Assembly: GCF_002940005.1 (NCBI RefSeq)
Contig: NZ_MDEF01000018.1
DNA from: Xanthomonas hortorum
GTDB taxonomy: Bacteria > Pseudomonadota > Gammaproteobacteria > Xanthomonadales > Xanthomonadaceae
DNA: 64,000 bases
Reading direction: 5' to 3' (one strand)
The position numbers were made by a program, and so were the translations under genes. Shown piece after piece: positions 36,024-46,049 of the stretch (positions are counted from its first letter, which is position 1; each line of letters begins with the position of its first letter). The notes below the pieces were generated by a model that made no database searches, had not been told where the DNA came from, and saw only the letters and a program-made list of their open reading frames with translations.

Positions 36024-37031
36024 ATGCCCGCACCTTCCACACGCCGTTCCCGTCGCCAGGTGCTGCGCATCGCGCTGGCTGCGGGCACGCTGAGCATGGC
36101 AAGCCAACTCGCCGCTGCACTACGCGGCGAGCCGAAGGAAGCAGATTCGTCATCGGATCCGCTCTCGCCAGCGCCGTTCCCGGCCAGCGGCAGCGTGCTG
36201 GTCCTGCTCGGCACCAAGGGCGGCCCGACGCCCTCGCCGCTGCGCGCGGCAGCCGCCAATGCGCTGGTCATCGACGGGCAGCCTTACCTGATCGATTGCG
36301 GCAATGGGGTTGCACAGCAACTGGCCAAAGCCGGCATCCGCCTGCCTGCGCTGCGCGACATCTTCCTGACCCATCACCACTCCGATCACAACGCCGACCT
36401 GCTCAACGTGGTGTGGCTGGCGTGGGCGAGCGGGCTGCAGACGCCGGTGCATCTGTATGGCCCACCCGGTATCGCAAGGATGGTGGATGCGTTTGTCGAG
36501 ATGAATGCCATCGACATCGATGCGCGCATTCGTGAGGAAGGCCGCCCACCGTTCAAGCAGCTGATCCAGGTGCACGAGTTCGACCAACCCGGCACGGTGC
36601 TGCAGAACGACCAGGTCACTGTCACCGCCACACTGGTGGATCACTACACGCTCAAACCTGCATTTGCGTACCGCTTCGCCGCGCGCGACCGCACGGTGGT
36701 GTTCTCCGGCGATACGCGCTATCTGCCCGCGTTGGCCGAGTTCGCGAAGAACACCGACATCCTCGTGCACGAGGTGATGTATCTGCCCGCGCTGGAAAAG
36801 ATGCTCAAGACCAACGACAACGCGCCGACCTTGCTCGACCATCTGCTCAAGAGCCACTCCACCAGCGAGGAAGTGGGCAAGATCGCCGCTGCGGCAGGCG
36901 CAAAGATGCTCGTGCTCAATCACTTCGTCCCCGGCGGCGACCCGACGATTACCGATGCGATGTGGAGCGAGGGCGCGCGCAAGCACTATGCCGGGCCGAT
37001 CGTGGTCGGCAAGGATTTGATGCGGTTGTAG
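36024..37031 (+). CDS. Exported metallo-beta-lactamase-fold hydrolase
   Basis: A 335-residue protein of the RNase Z/arylsulfatase-like MBL group. Metal-binding residues are visible in FLTHHHSDHNADLL, later VVFSGDTRY and a C-terminal LNHFVPG. The N-terminus has a twin-arginine pattern (RRSRRQVLRIALAAG) followed by a hydrophobic stretch, suggesting Tat export of a folded metalloenzyme. Substrate unknown. Confidence 0.8.
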   Translation: MPAPSTRRSRRQVLRIALAAGTLSMASQLAAALRGEPKEADSSSDPLSPAPFPASGSVLVLLGTKGGPTPSPLRAAAANALVIDGQPYLIDCGNGVAQQLAKAGIRLPALRDIFLTHHHSDHNADLLNVVWLAWASGLQTPVHLYGPPGIARMVDAFVEMNAIDIDARIREEGRPPFKQLIQVHEFDQPGTVLQNDQVTVTATLVDHYTLKPAFAYRFAARDRTVVFSGDTRYLPALAEFAKNTDILVHEVMYLPALEKMLKTNDNAPTLLDHLLKSHSTSEEVGKIAAAAGAKMLVLNHFVPGGDPTITDAMWSEGARKHYAGPIVVGKDLMRL

Positions 37032-37046
37032 CTGGCCAGATGGGCA

Positions 37047-38564
37047 CTACGCCACAAGCGGGCTGCGCAGGCCCCACGCGCTTGCGCCAGCTTTGCAGTA
37101 CGCATCGATAAACGCCTGCTGCGATGGCATCTGTTCCACAGCGCGCTGGATCGGCTGCGCGATGCCGTCCAGCAGGCGATGCAGATCGCGATCGGACACT
37201 GCGCGCGCCAGCGGGTGATGCTGCGCAGGGATGATGCCCTGCCCCATCAACACGTGGGTCCAGGAGTCGACGCGAAACAATTCATCGGCGCCTTGCCAGG
37301 CATGCGCACGTTCGCGCCAGGCGCGCAGACGCAAGGCCAGCGATTCGGGCAGTTCCATCTCACGGCATTGGCGCCATAACGGTTCGTCGCGCTGGGTGGC
37401 GTGGTAATGCAGGATGATGAAGTCGCGCACGTGTTCCATTTCGGCGCGGCTGATGTCGTTGAACAGTTGCACCTGCGAGGGTGCGATGCCGTCTGCGGGG
37501 AACAAGCTGATCAGGCGCACCACCGCGGCGATGGTGAGATGGATGCTGGTGGATTCCAGCGGTTCGATAAAGCCGCTGGCCAGACCCAGCGATACCACGT
37601 TCTTGTTCCAGGCCTTACGCCGGCGGCCGGTGCGGAACGGCACCAGCCAGGGATCCTTGAGCGCAGGCGCGGCGGCGTCGCGCAGCAGCTTGGCGTGGGC
37701 TTCGTCGTCGGACAGATGGCGGCTTGAAAACACCAGGCCGTTGCCGACACGATGCTGCAGCGGAATATGCCAGCGCCAGCCGGCCTGGTGCGCGATGGCG
37801 CGGGTGTATGGCACTGGCGGACCGGCGGCTTCTGTCTGCACCGCCACCGCGCGGTCGCACGGCAACCAGTGGCTCCAGTCTTCGTAGCCGGTGTGCAACG
37901 CCTGCTCGATCAGCAAGCCGCGAAAACCGCTGCAATCGATAAACAGATCGCCATCGAGGACCTGCCCGTCTTCCAGCACCAGCGTGGCGACATCCCCGCT
38001 GTCCGGTTGCAGGGTCACTTGCTGGACCTTGCCTTCGATGCGCTTGACGCCAAACGCTTCGCTGCGTGCGCGCAGAAAATTGGCATACAACGCCGCGTCG
38101 AGATGGTAGGCGTAATTGACCGCAGGCTCGCGCAACAGTGCGAAGCGATCCACGCGCGAGGCCACGGTTTCCAGACAGTAATCGCCGAACGTGCCAGGCA
38201 TGCCACGCCGCTGACTTTCCAGCCATAGATGGTGAAAGGCGCACACCAGCGTGCTTTGCCCGGTGATACCGAACGGATGGATATAGCGCTCGCCCTGGCG
38301 ACGCCAATGCTCGAAGGAGATCGACAATTTGAAGGTGCCGGCCACTGCGCGCAGAAACTCCTGCTCGTCGATCTGCAGGAAGCGATGAAAGGTGCGGATC
38401 GGCGGCACCGTGGACTCGCCCACGCCCACGGTGCCGATCTGCTCGGACTCGACCAGGGTGATCTCGAGCAGCTCGCGGAACTGGTGCGACAGCGCGCAGG
38501 CAGCGATCCAGCCGGCAGTGCCGCCACCGACGATAACGACCTTGCGAATCGGGGCCTGGGTCAC
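37047..38564 (-). CDS. FAD-dependent tryptophan-halogenase-like protein
   Basis: A 505-residue flavoprotein. It has the dinucleotide fold VVIVGGGTAGWIAA, the catalytic Lys79 in AGTFKLSISFEHW (the same position as in PrnA), the GWxWxIP halogenase motif (AGWRWHIPL, residues 261-269) and EPLEST with the conserved Glu. All features of an active flavin-dependent halogenase are kept, but members next to TonB receptors and SapC have unknown substrates. It is the last gene of the minus-strand run and needs a flavin reductase, which is not encoded here. Confidence 0.85.
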   Translation of the reverse strand: MTQAPIRKVVIVGGGTAGWIAACALSHQFRELLEITLVESEQIGTVGVGESTVPPIRTFHRFLQIDEQEFLRAVAGTFKLSISFEHWRRQGERYIHPFGITGQSTLVCAFHHLWLESQRRGMPGTFGDYCLETVASRVDRFALLREPAVNYAYHLDAALYANFLRARSEAFGVKRIEGKVQQVTLQPDSGDVATLVLEDGQVLDGDLFIDCSGFRGLLIEQALHTGYEDWSHWLPCDRAVAVQTEAAGPPVPYTRAIAHQAGWRWHIPLQHRVGNGLVFSSRHLSDDEAHAKLLRDAAAPALKDPWLVPFRTGRRRKAWNKNVVSLGLASGFIEPLESTSIHLTIAAVVRLISLFPADGIAPSQVQLFNDISRAEMEHVRDFIILHYHATQRDEPLWRQCREMELPESLALRLRAWRERAHAWQGADELFRVDSWTHVLMGQGIIPAQHHPLARAVSDRDLHRLLDGIAQPIQRAVEQMPSQQAFIDAYCKAGASAWGLRSPLVA

Positions 38565-38604
38565 TGCGCACTCCTGTGGGATGGATTTAGGGCGGTATGG
38601 ACCA

Positions 38605-39666
38605 TCAGCGATTGAGCTTGCCGATCAACATGGCGCGCAGTTGTCGCGCGAGGATCGGGTCGATCGGGCCCAACGCATGTCGCGCCTGCTGGGGCAGATG
38701 TTCACCAGCACGCTCTGCGGGACCGAACACGTAGTAATCGAACAAGGCGCGCCAGGCGTCTTTTTCGGATGCGGGCCGGTCGCGAATCGCCCATAGCGCG
38801 TGATACAGCGCAGGCATCGGCGCCGGCAACTGCGCGGGTGCGCTGCTCCACCAGTAGTTGACCAGCACATTGAACGGCTGCAGCGATTGCACGTGATGCC
38901 ACCACATGCTGGGAATGAACAACGCATCGCCCGGTTCCAGCACGGTGGTGCGCACATGCGCCAGCGCAGCGGCAAATCGCGGATAACGCTGCAGATCCGG
39001 GTTGGCGATATCCACCATGCTCACTACCTGCCCGCCCGGCGTGGGATCCAGCGGACCGGGATACAGGTTGGCCACCTGCTCCGGCGGAAACAGCGTGAAG
39101 CGGCGCTGCCCCACTGCGCAGCACGCCAGGTTGTTGGGCGCATCGTAATGACACGAAGCGATGACGCGATTGCCGATCCAGATGCTCGGCTGCACGGCGA
39201 TGCCGCTGGCGGCGAAATCAAGATCGTTGCTTGCACGCAGGCCAGGCAGGTGGTTGTCGACCGGCAACGACGCCAGATAGTACGTCGGCGGCTGCGGGTC
39301 ATCGCGATGCGCGGCGATGGCCTCCAACAGCGTGTTCAAGGTGCCGCGTTGCACATCGAAATTCAGCGCGCTGCAGTCCTCGGTGTAGAACGGGCGGCTG
39401 GCGATTTCCGGGCCGCCGTGGGAATACTGCAAGGCATGTCCGCTGTCGTGCGCGCGCAGCACCGCCATCGCCTCGTGAGGGCTGCGCAGCCCGGCTTGCA
39501 CCAGTGACCAGTCGCGTGCGATGCCACGCAATACCACTGGTTCGGCGGCGGCGCAGAGCGCAGAAAACGGCAGCGCGTCAGGTCGGCAGTCTGTACGCTC
39601 TGCGATGGGCGCGATTGCGGCAATTGAAGACATGATGGAGGCGCTCACAGCCATGCGCTCAGGCAT
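38605..39666 (-). CDS. Cupin-like/JmjC-type Fe(II) oxygenase
   Basis: A protein of about 340-353 residues of the cupin_8/JmjC group (relatives of FIH and PASS1-like proteins). The metal triad HxD...H is visible: His173/Asp175 in ASCHYDAPNN and a His in MWWHHVQSL (257/258). Iron and 2-oxoglutarate-dependent hydroxylation of a peptide or metabolite is the family expectation. Starts at 39666, 39654 or 39633 are all possible; the longest overlaps the SapC gene by 8 bases. It lies 40 bases upstream of the halogenase-like gene. Confidence 0.8.
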   Translation of the reverse strand: MPERMAVSASIMSSIAAIAPIAERTDCRPDALPFSALCAAAEPVVLRGIARDWSLVQAGLRSPHEAMAVLRAHDSGHALQYSHGGPEIASRPFYTEDCSALNFDVQRGTLNTLLEAIAAHRDDPQPPTYYLASLPVDNHLPGLRASNDLDFAASGIAVQPSIWIGNRVIASCHYDAPNNLACCAVGQRRFTLFPPEQVANLYPGPLDPTPGGQVVSMVDIANPDLQRYPRFAAALAHVRTTVLEPGDALFIPSMWWHHVQSLQPFNVLVNYWWSSAPAQLPAPMPALYHALWAIRDRPASEKDAWRALFDYYVFGPAERAGEHLPQQARHALGPIDPILARQLRAMLIGKLNR

Positions 39667-40420
39667 ACGCTTCAGCAGCGGGCGCGGCCTGCGTGTGTTG
39701 CAGGCGGCGTTGCTTCTCTGCCATCAGCCGACGCACGTTATGTAGCGATGCCAGCATCAAGAAGGCGCCTTCCAGATAACCGGTCTGATGCAATTGATGC
39801 AGCGCTTGCGCATCGAGCGCGGCAAGCCGCTCGCGGTCGATCGCGAACAGACCTTGCAGATGGGTGGCGTGGTCGGCATCCAGCGTCACGTCCAGCTGCA
39901 CCGGCTGGATCAGGCCCAGCGCATCGAAGGCGGACGTCATCGCCTGGCCCGCGTCCACGCCGTCGCGAATGCCACGCAGCACACTCATGATGTGTTCCAG
40001 ATACGGGCTATGACCGCCCTGCGGCAGAAACACCGCCTCGCCTTTGTCGCGGCTGACGCGCGGGTGCTCCAGGTCGATATGGATCACCGGCTCCTGCACC
40101 AAGGCGCCATCGATGCGTTGCTCCTGGAAACCGATCAGAAACGGCCCCTTGGCGACGATGCCCGGCAGGTAATGGGCAGTCCAGCGCCCGTCCTGCAGAA
40201 ACAGATTCTCGTCCTGTGCAAAGCCCAGCAGCGCCACCGCCTGGTAGCCGCCGGTGGCAGGATCCTTGCGAAAAAACAGCGGGTATTCGCGTTGCAGCTC
40301 GGCGAATTCGGTGACGAAGGCCGGCACCAGGCCGAGCGCATCGCCGAACTCGGCGCCAAAGCGCAGGATGACGCGGATGTCGTGATGCGCCACGTTGTTG
40401 AGCACTGCGTATCGCGTCAT
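39659..40420 (-). CDS. SapC family protein
   Basis: A 253-residue protein beginning MTRYAVLNNVAHHDIRV and continuing REYPLFFRKD, the SapC family pattern (named from a Campylobacter S-layer locus; biochemical role unknown). Upstream codons are in frame as far as 40873, but the conserved domain fixes the start at 40420. It overlaps the cupin gene and lies on the same strand as the TonB receptor gene, 449 bases away. Confidence 0.82.
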   Translation of the reverse strand: MTRYAVLNNVAHHDIRVILRFGAEFGDALGLVPAFVTEFAELQREYPLFFRKDPATGGYQAVALLGFAQDENLFLQDGRWTAHYLPGIVAKGPFLIGFQEQRIDGALVQEPVIHIDLEHPRVSRDKGEAVFLPQGGHSPYLEHIMSVLRGIRDGVDAGQAMTSAFDALGLIQPVQLDVTLDADHATHLQGLFAIDRERLAALDAQALHQLHQTGYLEGAFLMLASLHNVRRLMAEKQRRLQHTQAAPAAEAYA

Positions 40421-40759
40421 CTGAAGCTCCAGCAGTGATCCGCGATGGACGACCGCATTACGGGGGTATGAGTCGATCGTGCGGCACCATGCCGTGCCTG
40501 CTGGAGTCGAGCATTGCCAAAAAGCAGGAGGCCGGCAAGCGGCACAGCAGCATTGGTGGCAGGCCTGCACAACCAGCGTCGCGGCGATGCCCCGGCCACC
40601 ATTGTGCTGGCGGCAGTTGCGTGTCGGCGATCGCAGCGGATGCGTCTGGGCATCGAGCCTGGCAGTGCGGTCGCGGCCGCCAGCCGGATCGGTGGCCGCA
40701 CAGATATCACGACTTAACTCATCTGCGCGGAGCGGCCAACCAACTCCGATGCGCTGCCG

Positions 40760-40786
40760 TCGGAGCGCACGAACGGTGCGCTCCGA
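40760..40786 (-). terminator. Hairpin between the TonB receptor and SapC genes
   Basis: A perfect 11-bp stem TCGGAGCGCAC / GTGCGCTCCGA with a 5-base loop, 84 bases past the receptor stop. No T run. It may terminate or attenuate transcription between the abundant receptor and the downstream enzymes. The remainder of 40421-40869 shows no gene. Confidence 0.5.
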
Positions 40787-40869
40787 GCAGCATGCGCGCG
40801 GGTATTTCCACCCCGCCGCACACCGGCCAGCGCGCACCTGAGGTACGCGCAGCGGCTTGTCAGTCGCGC

Positions 40870-43800
40870 TCAAAACGCATAACGCACACCCAGCGTGTAA
40901 CGCGGTTGCTGGTCGATCAGGCGGATCATCTGCTTGTCAGAACGCCCATGCCAACGCACGTCTTCGCCAGTCAGGTTGATCGCCTCAAAGCCCACCGACA
41001 GCTGCTTGCTGAAGCTGTAACTCACGCTCAGGTCCCACTGCTGGTAGGCCTCGACGTAGTAAGGATTGCGGTTGGCGCCATCCTGGTTTGCCGCGATCAG
41101 ATACTCGTCACGCCAGTTCCAGGCCAGACGTGCGCTCCAGCCGTACTTTTCGTACATCAGCATGGCGTTGGCGGTGTCGCTCAAACCGAGCAGTGCGAAC
41201 TGGTCGCGATCGATCACAGTGTTGTCGAAGCCCACATCGCCTTCGACGATGGTGTAGTTGGCGTAGATACCGAAGCCAGTGGTGTCGAAGAAGTACTGCC
41301 CGCCCAGTTCCCAACCATGGATGTTGGCCTTGTTCTGGTTGACCGGCCGCGACACATCGAACTGATACAGCGGGTCGGAGGCATTGCCAACGATGTCGTA
41401 GGCATTCTCCAGGGCCAGACTCTGCGCGGAACTGCCGTTATAGGCGGCCAATCCACCGGTGGCCGCGGCGTTACGCAACAACGCCATCGCCGCGAACAAC
41501 GAGGTGTCGTTGGCCGAGCAGGCGCCCGCAACATCGTTGCCGGAAGCGCCAACCTGCGCAGCGCAGGCACCGCTTTGCAGGAAGGCCAGGGCCGATTGCG
41601 CATCCGGCCCCGAGGTGGGATCGGTCAGCCCATACAGCGATTCGCGCGACACCGTGTTGCCGATGAAGTTGCTGACGCGCTTGTTCCAGAATGTGGCAGA
41701 CACATAGCTGGCGTCGGCGAAATACCATTCCAGCGCCAAATCCAGGTTGTCCGATTCCAACGGATCCAGCGTCGGGCTCTGCGAGCTGCCGGAGGCACGG
41801 GTGGAGGGGTTGATCAGGATCGAACCGCTCGGTGTATTCGGCGTTGGCCCGGCGATCAGATTGTTGTAGGGCGCACGCGCAATGGTCTGGCCAAACGAGG
41901 CGCGTCCTTTCAGCTGATCGGTGATGTCGATGCTGAAGTCAAGATTGGGCAGGATGTAGTTGTAGCTGGTCTTTTCGCTGAAGGGCTGCAGCTCGGTGGA
42001 GCGCAACAACTGGAAGTCGTTGTTGGCCTGCCAGAGCAATGCAGTGGGCGTGGCCACCTGCGAGGTGGATTCCACATCGGTACGCTCGTAACGCAAGCCC
42101 AGCCGTGTGTTGGTGGTCATGCCGGAGATATCGCCCTTCAATTCCAGCTGCACGTAGGCGGCGCGGGTCTTCTCTTCCACTTGATTGTCGGCGCTGTAGT
42201 TCGGGTTGTAGCGGGTGGTGGCGCCGTACTGGCTGCCACCCCACAGGGCCAGCTGATCGGCATCGCCGCGCCACGCATTGGGCGCCGCACCGTTGGCGTT
42301 GAAGTCCTTGAACATGCCGGTAATGCTCACCGGCCGCAGCAACGCCTGCATGCCGGGCTCGTTGCCGGCATTGGCCACACTCCAGTCGCCAAGCGTGGAG
42401 TTGGTGTCGCTGGTGAGCCGGTTCATGGTGGTGTTGGCGCTGCTCACGCCGAACTGAAAGCGGCCGTCGTCGAAGTCGAAGGTGCCATCCATGCGCCCTT
42501 CCTTGATCTCGGTCACCTGCGATTGGTAGTAGATGCGCAGCACCTGCGAGCCGAGCTCGGCGGGGGTGAAGTCCGGATTGACCACACCGTTGGTGCCGGC
42601 CAACGAATCGGCAGCGGTGGGATACCAGGTGCGTGCGCCGATCGGCAAGGAATTGTTGAACGACAGCTCCTGCCCCCATTGACCGCCGCAGGACGGGCCG
42701 TTGACGCAGTTGTTGGTGCCGGCGAAGCTGAAGTAGGTGGCACTGCCGCCGGTGACCGGGTCGTTGGGCATGCTCTTGGTTTTCGAGTTATGCGCATCGA
42801 ACGACAACTGGAAACGGTCGCTTACCTGCCAATCGGCATTGAACCCCAGCGAACCCAGCGTGTACTTCTGCTCGTTGCGCTGCTGCTCCATGCCGAAGTC
42901 CTTGGCACCGTTGGGCACATCGCGCAGATAGATCGGCGTTGCCACCGCCTGGCCGGTATCGAAGGTCAGATCGGTGAAGCTGTTGGCGCGTTGCAACCAG
43001 ATGCCCTGCTCGCCGCGCTCTTCGCGGATCTCGTTGGACGAATAGGTGTAATCCAGGGTCAAGGTCAGGCTGTCGCTGGGTGCGAACTGCACCACTGCCT
43101 GGCCGTTGGTGCGCTCGCGCTGGAAGTCGGCGAACGCATAACGCAGGTCGTTGGGCATGCCGTACAACTGGCCGATCGCCGGTGCGTTGGTCACCACCGC
43201 ATCGGGGCGCAGCGCCGGGTCGGTCCCGGTCCAGCGCTGGATGTTCCAGGTGTTTTCGGTGGCCTGCACTGAGCCGCCGTGGCGTTTCTGGTAACTGCCG
43301 CTCAAGCCGATACCGAAGGTCTTGTCGCGATTGGTATAGCTGAAAATGCCCGACACTTCCGGGGTGAGCGAATCGCCGAACGGCTGCGAACGGTCGGAGA
43401 CCATCTTGGCGCCGGCATTGGCCACCACACCCTCATGATTGAACGGCTTGTCGGTCTGGATGTTGATGGTCGCGCCGATACCACCGCTGGGCGCGGTGGC
43501 GCGGCTGGTCTTGTAGACCTCGATCCCGGTGATGGCCTCGGAGGCGAGCTGGGCGAAGTTGAAGGCGCGCGTGCCCACATCCACGCCGCCGATCGGCGTC
43601 TGGCCGGGTGCGCCGAATGCGTCGGCACCGGGAATCAGCCGGCCGTTGAGCGTGACCGTATTGAACTGCGGGCCGAAGCCGCGCGCGGTGACCTGCGCGC
43701 CTTCGCCATCGCGGCGTTCGATCGAGATACCGGTGATGCGTTGCAACGACTCGGCCAGGTTGGTATCGGGAAATTTGCCGATGTCTTCGGCGCTGATCGC

Positions 43801-44028
43801 ATCCACCACGCCGGCGGCATCGCGCTTGATGCCCATCGATTGATCCAGGCTGCTGCGAATGCCGGTCACGTTGACCGCATCAAGCGTGGTGGCGGTTTGC
43901 GCGCTGGATTGCGACGGCGGCACTGGCGGCGCGGGGACGTCCTGCGCAAAGGCCGGATTGATGACCAACAGGCCACCGACGAAGGTGAACATGGCCTTGG
44001 ACTTGAAATTGCTCAACGTACGACGCAT
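40870..44028 (-). CDS. TonB-dependent outer membrane receptor
   Basis: A 1052-residue receptor that imports a ligand across the outer membrane using TonB energy. It has a signal peptide (MFTFVGGLLVINPAFAQ), a TonB-box-like TLDAVNVTG, a plug domain (AAGVVDAISAEDIGKFPDTN, GISIERRDGEG) and a long beta-barrel ending in RYTLGVRYAF with a terminal Phe. The ORF is open 40 codons further upstream, but the signal peptide fixes the start at 44028. The size and plug motifs are those of the large Xanthomonas/Caulobacter receptors linked to plant-carbohydrate loci. Ligand unknown. Confidence 0.9.
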   Translation of the reverse strand: MRRTLSNFKSKAMFTFVGGLLVINPAFAQDVPAPPVPPSQSSAQTATTLDAVNVTGIRSSLDQSMGIKRDAAGVVDAISAEDIGKFPDTNLAESLQRITGISIERRDGEGAQVTARGFGPQFNTVTLNGRLIPGADAFGAPGQTPIGGVDVGTRAFNFAQLASEAITGIEVYKTSRATAPSGGIGATINIQTDKPFNHEGVVANAGAKMVSDRSQPFGDSLTPEVSGIFSYTNRDKTFGIGLSGSYQKRHGGSVQATENTWNIQRWTGTDPALRPDAVVTNAPAIGQLYGMPNDLRYAFADFQRERTNGQAVVQFAPSDSLTLTLDYTYSSNEIREERGEQGIWLQRANSFTDLTFDTGQAVATPIYLRDVPNGAKDFGMEQQRNEQKYTLGSLGFNADWQVSDRFQLSFDAHNSKTKSMPNDPVTGGSATYFSFAGTNNCVNGPSCGGQWGQELSFNNSLPIGARTWYPTAADSLAGTNGVVNPDFTPAELGSQVLRIYYQSQVTEIKEGRMDGTFDFDDGRFQFGVSSANTTMNRLTSDTNSTLGDWSVANAGNEPGMQALLRPVSITGMFKDFNANGAAPNAWRGDADQLALWGGSQYGATTRYNPNYSADNQVEEKTRAAYVQLELKGDISGMTTNTRLGLRYERTDVESTSQVATPTALLWQANNDFQLLRSTELQPFSEKTSYNYILPNLDFSIDITDQLKGRASFGQTIARAPYNNLIAGPTPNTPSGSILINPSTRASGSSQSPTLDPLESDNLDLALEWYFADASYVSATFWNKRVSNFIGNTVSRESLYGLTDPTSGPDAQSALAFLQSGACAAQVGASGNDVAGACSANDTSLFAAMALLRNAAATGGLAAYNGSSAQSLALENAYDIVGNASDPLYQFDVSRPVNQNKANIHGWELGGQYFFDTTGFGIYANYTIVEGDVGFDNTVIDRDQFALLGLSDTANAMLMYEKYGWSARLAWNWRDEYLIAANQDGANRNPYYVEAYQQWDLSVSYSFSKQLSVGFEAINLTGEDVRWHGRSDKQMIRLIDQQPRYTLGVRYAF

Positions 44029-44336
44029 CGATCTATCCTCGGGTTTGGAGTCCAACACCCACGGCCGTGGTCGCGGAATGCGACGCGGCGATTGTCTGGC
44101 CACGCGCCTTGCACGGCACGCGACATACCTTCCGTTGCAGAACGTCATCTGATCCCCCGCATCGAACCAACGGCGGATCCCCCTGATGCCAACCGTGCGC
44201 GTGCCACGTCCATGACGGACGCTGCCTGCGACGATCTGTACAGCACGTGCGACTGCCTTCCCTACCCTTGGATCTATTGCCGCCGCAGCCCCTGTGCGCC
44301 ACGGCGTTCAATCGGCTGCTACCGCTCCATCAAGCG

Positions 44337-44350
44337 TGATAGCGCTACCA
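44337..44350. promoter_or_regulatory. LacI-type operator-like palindrome upstream of the TonB receptor
   Basis: TGATAGCGCTACCA, with the palindromic core TAGCGCTA. Read on the minus strand it is TGGTAGCGCTATCA, one base from the published Xanthomonas xyl-box TGGTAGCGCTAACA bound by the LacI-family XylR. It is 309 bases upstream of the receptor start, so the promoter would need to lie unusually far upstream. The rest of 44029-44714 shows no gene. Confidence 0.5.
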
Positions 44351-44714
44351 CGCGGCGCAGACTAGTCATGCGTGTCGGTGCTTGTCACCCTGCGTTGCAA
44401 CAAACACGCGGTGACACATCCAGGCACTCAACAACACGCGCGCTTGAGCCCGTACGGCATACGCAGACCTGCCGCGGCTGTAAGCGTTATCAGCAGCGGC
44501 TGCAGTGATTGCGCTTTGATATTGGCGCTTCAGGCCGGGGCGATGATCGCCACAACGCCGCTGTCAGAAGTTGCGCAAAGTGTTATTGCGATCGCACGAC
44601 GCAAGCGCGGCACAACGGCACTGTTGACGCTGCAAGGCAATACCATCGCGCAACCATGCGAGCACATCCGTTACAGCAACGCGCGGCTTCGATGGCCATG
44701 CAAGCAGATACAAA

Positions 44715-44747
44715 AACGGCGCAATCGCTGAAATCGATTGCGCCGTT
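44715..44747 (-). terminator. Intrinsic terminator after the M1 peptidase gene
   Basis: A perfect 13-bp stem AACGGCGCAATCG / CGATTGCGCCGTT with a 7-base loop. Read on the minus strand it is followed by TTTTTG. It lies about 75 bases past the end of the truncated peptidase gene. Confidence 0.75.
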
Positions 44748-44822
44748 ATTCGGTACGCGTCTGTCGTGTGCTGCACTTCGCTCATCCGCGCCATTGCAGC
44801 GCAGACGATTGCATCGGCGCCG

Positions 44823-46049
44823 CTAGCCGATCATGTCCAACTGGTTGTCGCCCCGCTGTGCATCGGGCAATACGTGATCCGGATCCAGTCGCACATGCAG
44901 CACTTTCTGTGTGGTCGGCAGCGTCAGCGTGGGCGCGGTGTTCTGCAGCCAGGTTTCCACCGGCACGCGACGATCGAGGTGGCTGCCGTCGGCCAGCTCC
45001 ACGCGCACGGTGGCCGGCATCACCAGTTTCTGACTGCTGCGCAGTGTGAGTTGCACGCCCTTGGCAGGATCGTGATCGACGTAATGCGCCTCGCTGATGC
45101 CCATATCCAGCTGCCAGTTGTTGAGATACCAGCCGCGCCACCACCAGGCCAGATCTTCGCCGCTCTCGCTTTCCATCAACCGGAAGAAATCCGATGGCGT
45201 GGGATGTTTGTAGGCCCAGGTGGCGATGTACTTGCGAAAGGCCGGATCGAAGCGTTCCGGCCCCAGGATCTGCTCGCGCAACAGCACCAACCCCAACGCG
45301 CCCTTGAAATAGGTCAACGAATGACGGTAGGTCTCGCTGGTGGAATCGGCGTTGTCCATCAGCGTCGGCGCGCTGGTGTCGGCCAGCAACGGCAGGATTT
45401 CGTCGACTGGGTTTCCGCCCTTGGGTGCATATTCCGAATCGCGCTTGGGCGCGTATTCGCCCTTGTTGAAGGCATCCGATGCGTACACGTCGATAAAGGT
45501 ATTGAAGCCTTCATCCATGAACGCATGCCGCCGCTCGTTGGAGCCGACGATCATCGGGAACCAGGTATGGCCGATCTCGTGCGCGGTGATCCAGAACAAC
45601 TCCTTGCCGCTGTCTTCGAAACCATCGAAAACGATGCCCGGATACTCCATGCCCGCGCCATAACCGCCCAGATTGATCGCGGCCGGCCACGGATACGGGT
45701 ACCACCGCAAGAAATGTTCGATCGCACCTTTGAAGTATTCGGTGGAGCGGTTCCACTTGTCCGCGCCCACACCTTCCAGCGGATACACCGACATCGCCAG
45801 CGACTGCTTGCCACTCGGCAGCTTGATGCGCGCGGCATCCCACACAAACGCAGGCGAGGCGGCAAACGCCACATCGCGTATGTTGTCCATATGGAAGCGC
45901 CAGGTCTGCGTGCCCTTGCCCGTCGGCTTGGCCGCACGTGCAGTCACCTCGTCAGGCGTGCGGATCAGCACCGTGCGATCGCTGCCGCGGGCCTGCTCCA
46001 GGCGTTGCTGCTCGGTGCGGCTGAGCACCTCGGCAGGATTGGTCAGCGC
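44823..46049 (-). pseudogene. 5'-truncated M1-family metallopeptidase (aminopeptidase) gene
   Basis: The surviving frame (about 400 codons) encodes the catalytic and C-terminal parts of an M1 aminopeptidase. It keeps the substrate-binding GAGMEYPG, then the zinc site HEIGHTW with the third ligand Glu 18 residues after the second His (AFMDEGFNTF). Upstream, the frame reads ALTNPAEVLSRTEQ back to about 46049 and then meets a stop at 46065-46067. The N-terminal beta domain, signal peptide and a proper start are absent, although family members are about 600 residues or more. A GTG at 46026-46028 could start a shortened product. Probably inactivated by a deletion. Confidence 0.75.

Noticed and set aside
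40435..43272. 945-codon plus-strand ORF
   Set aside because: Antisense shadow of the TonB receptor gene; the receptor has signal peptide, plug and barrel motifs, and the shadow has none.
44337..44514. A second LacI-type operator near 44480-44500
   Set aside because: The sequence around TAAGCGTTATCA lacks the palindromic TAGCGCTA core and is probably coincidental.
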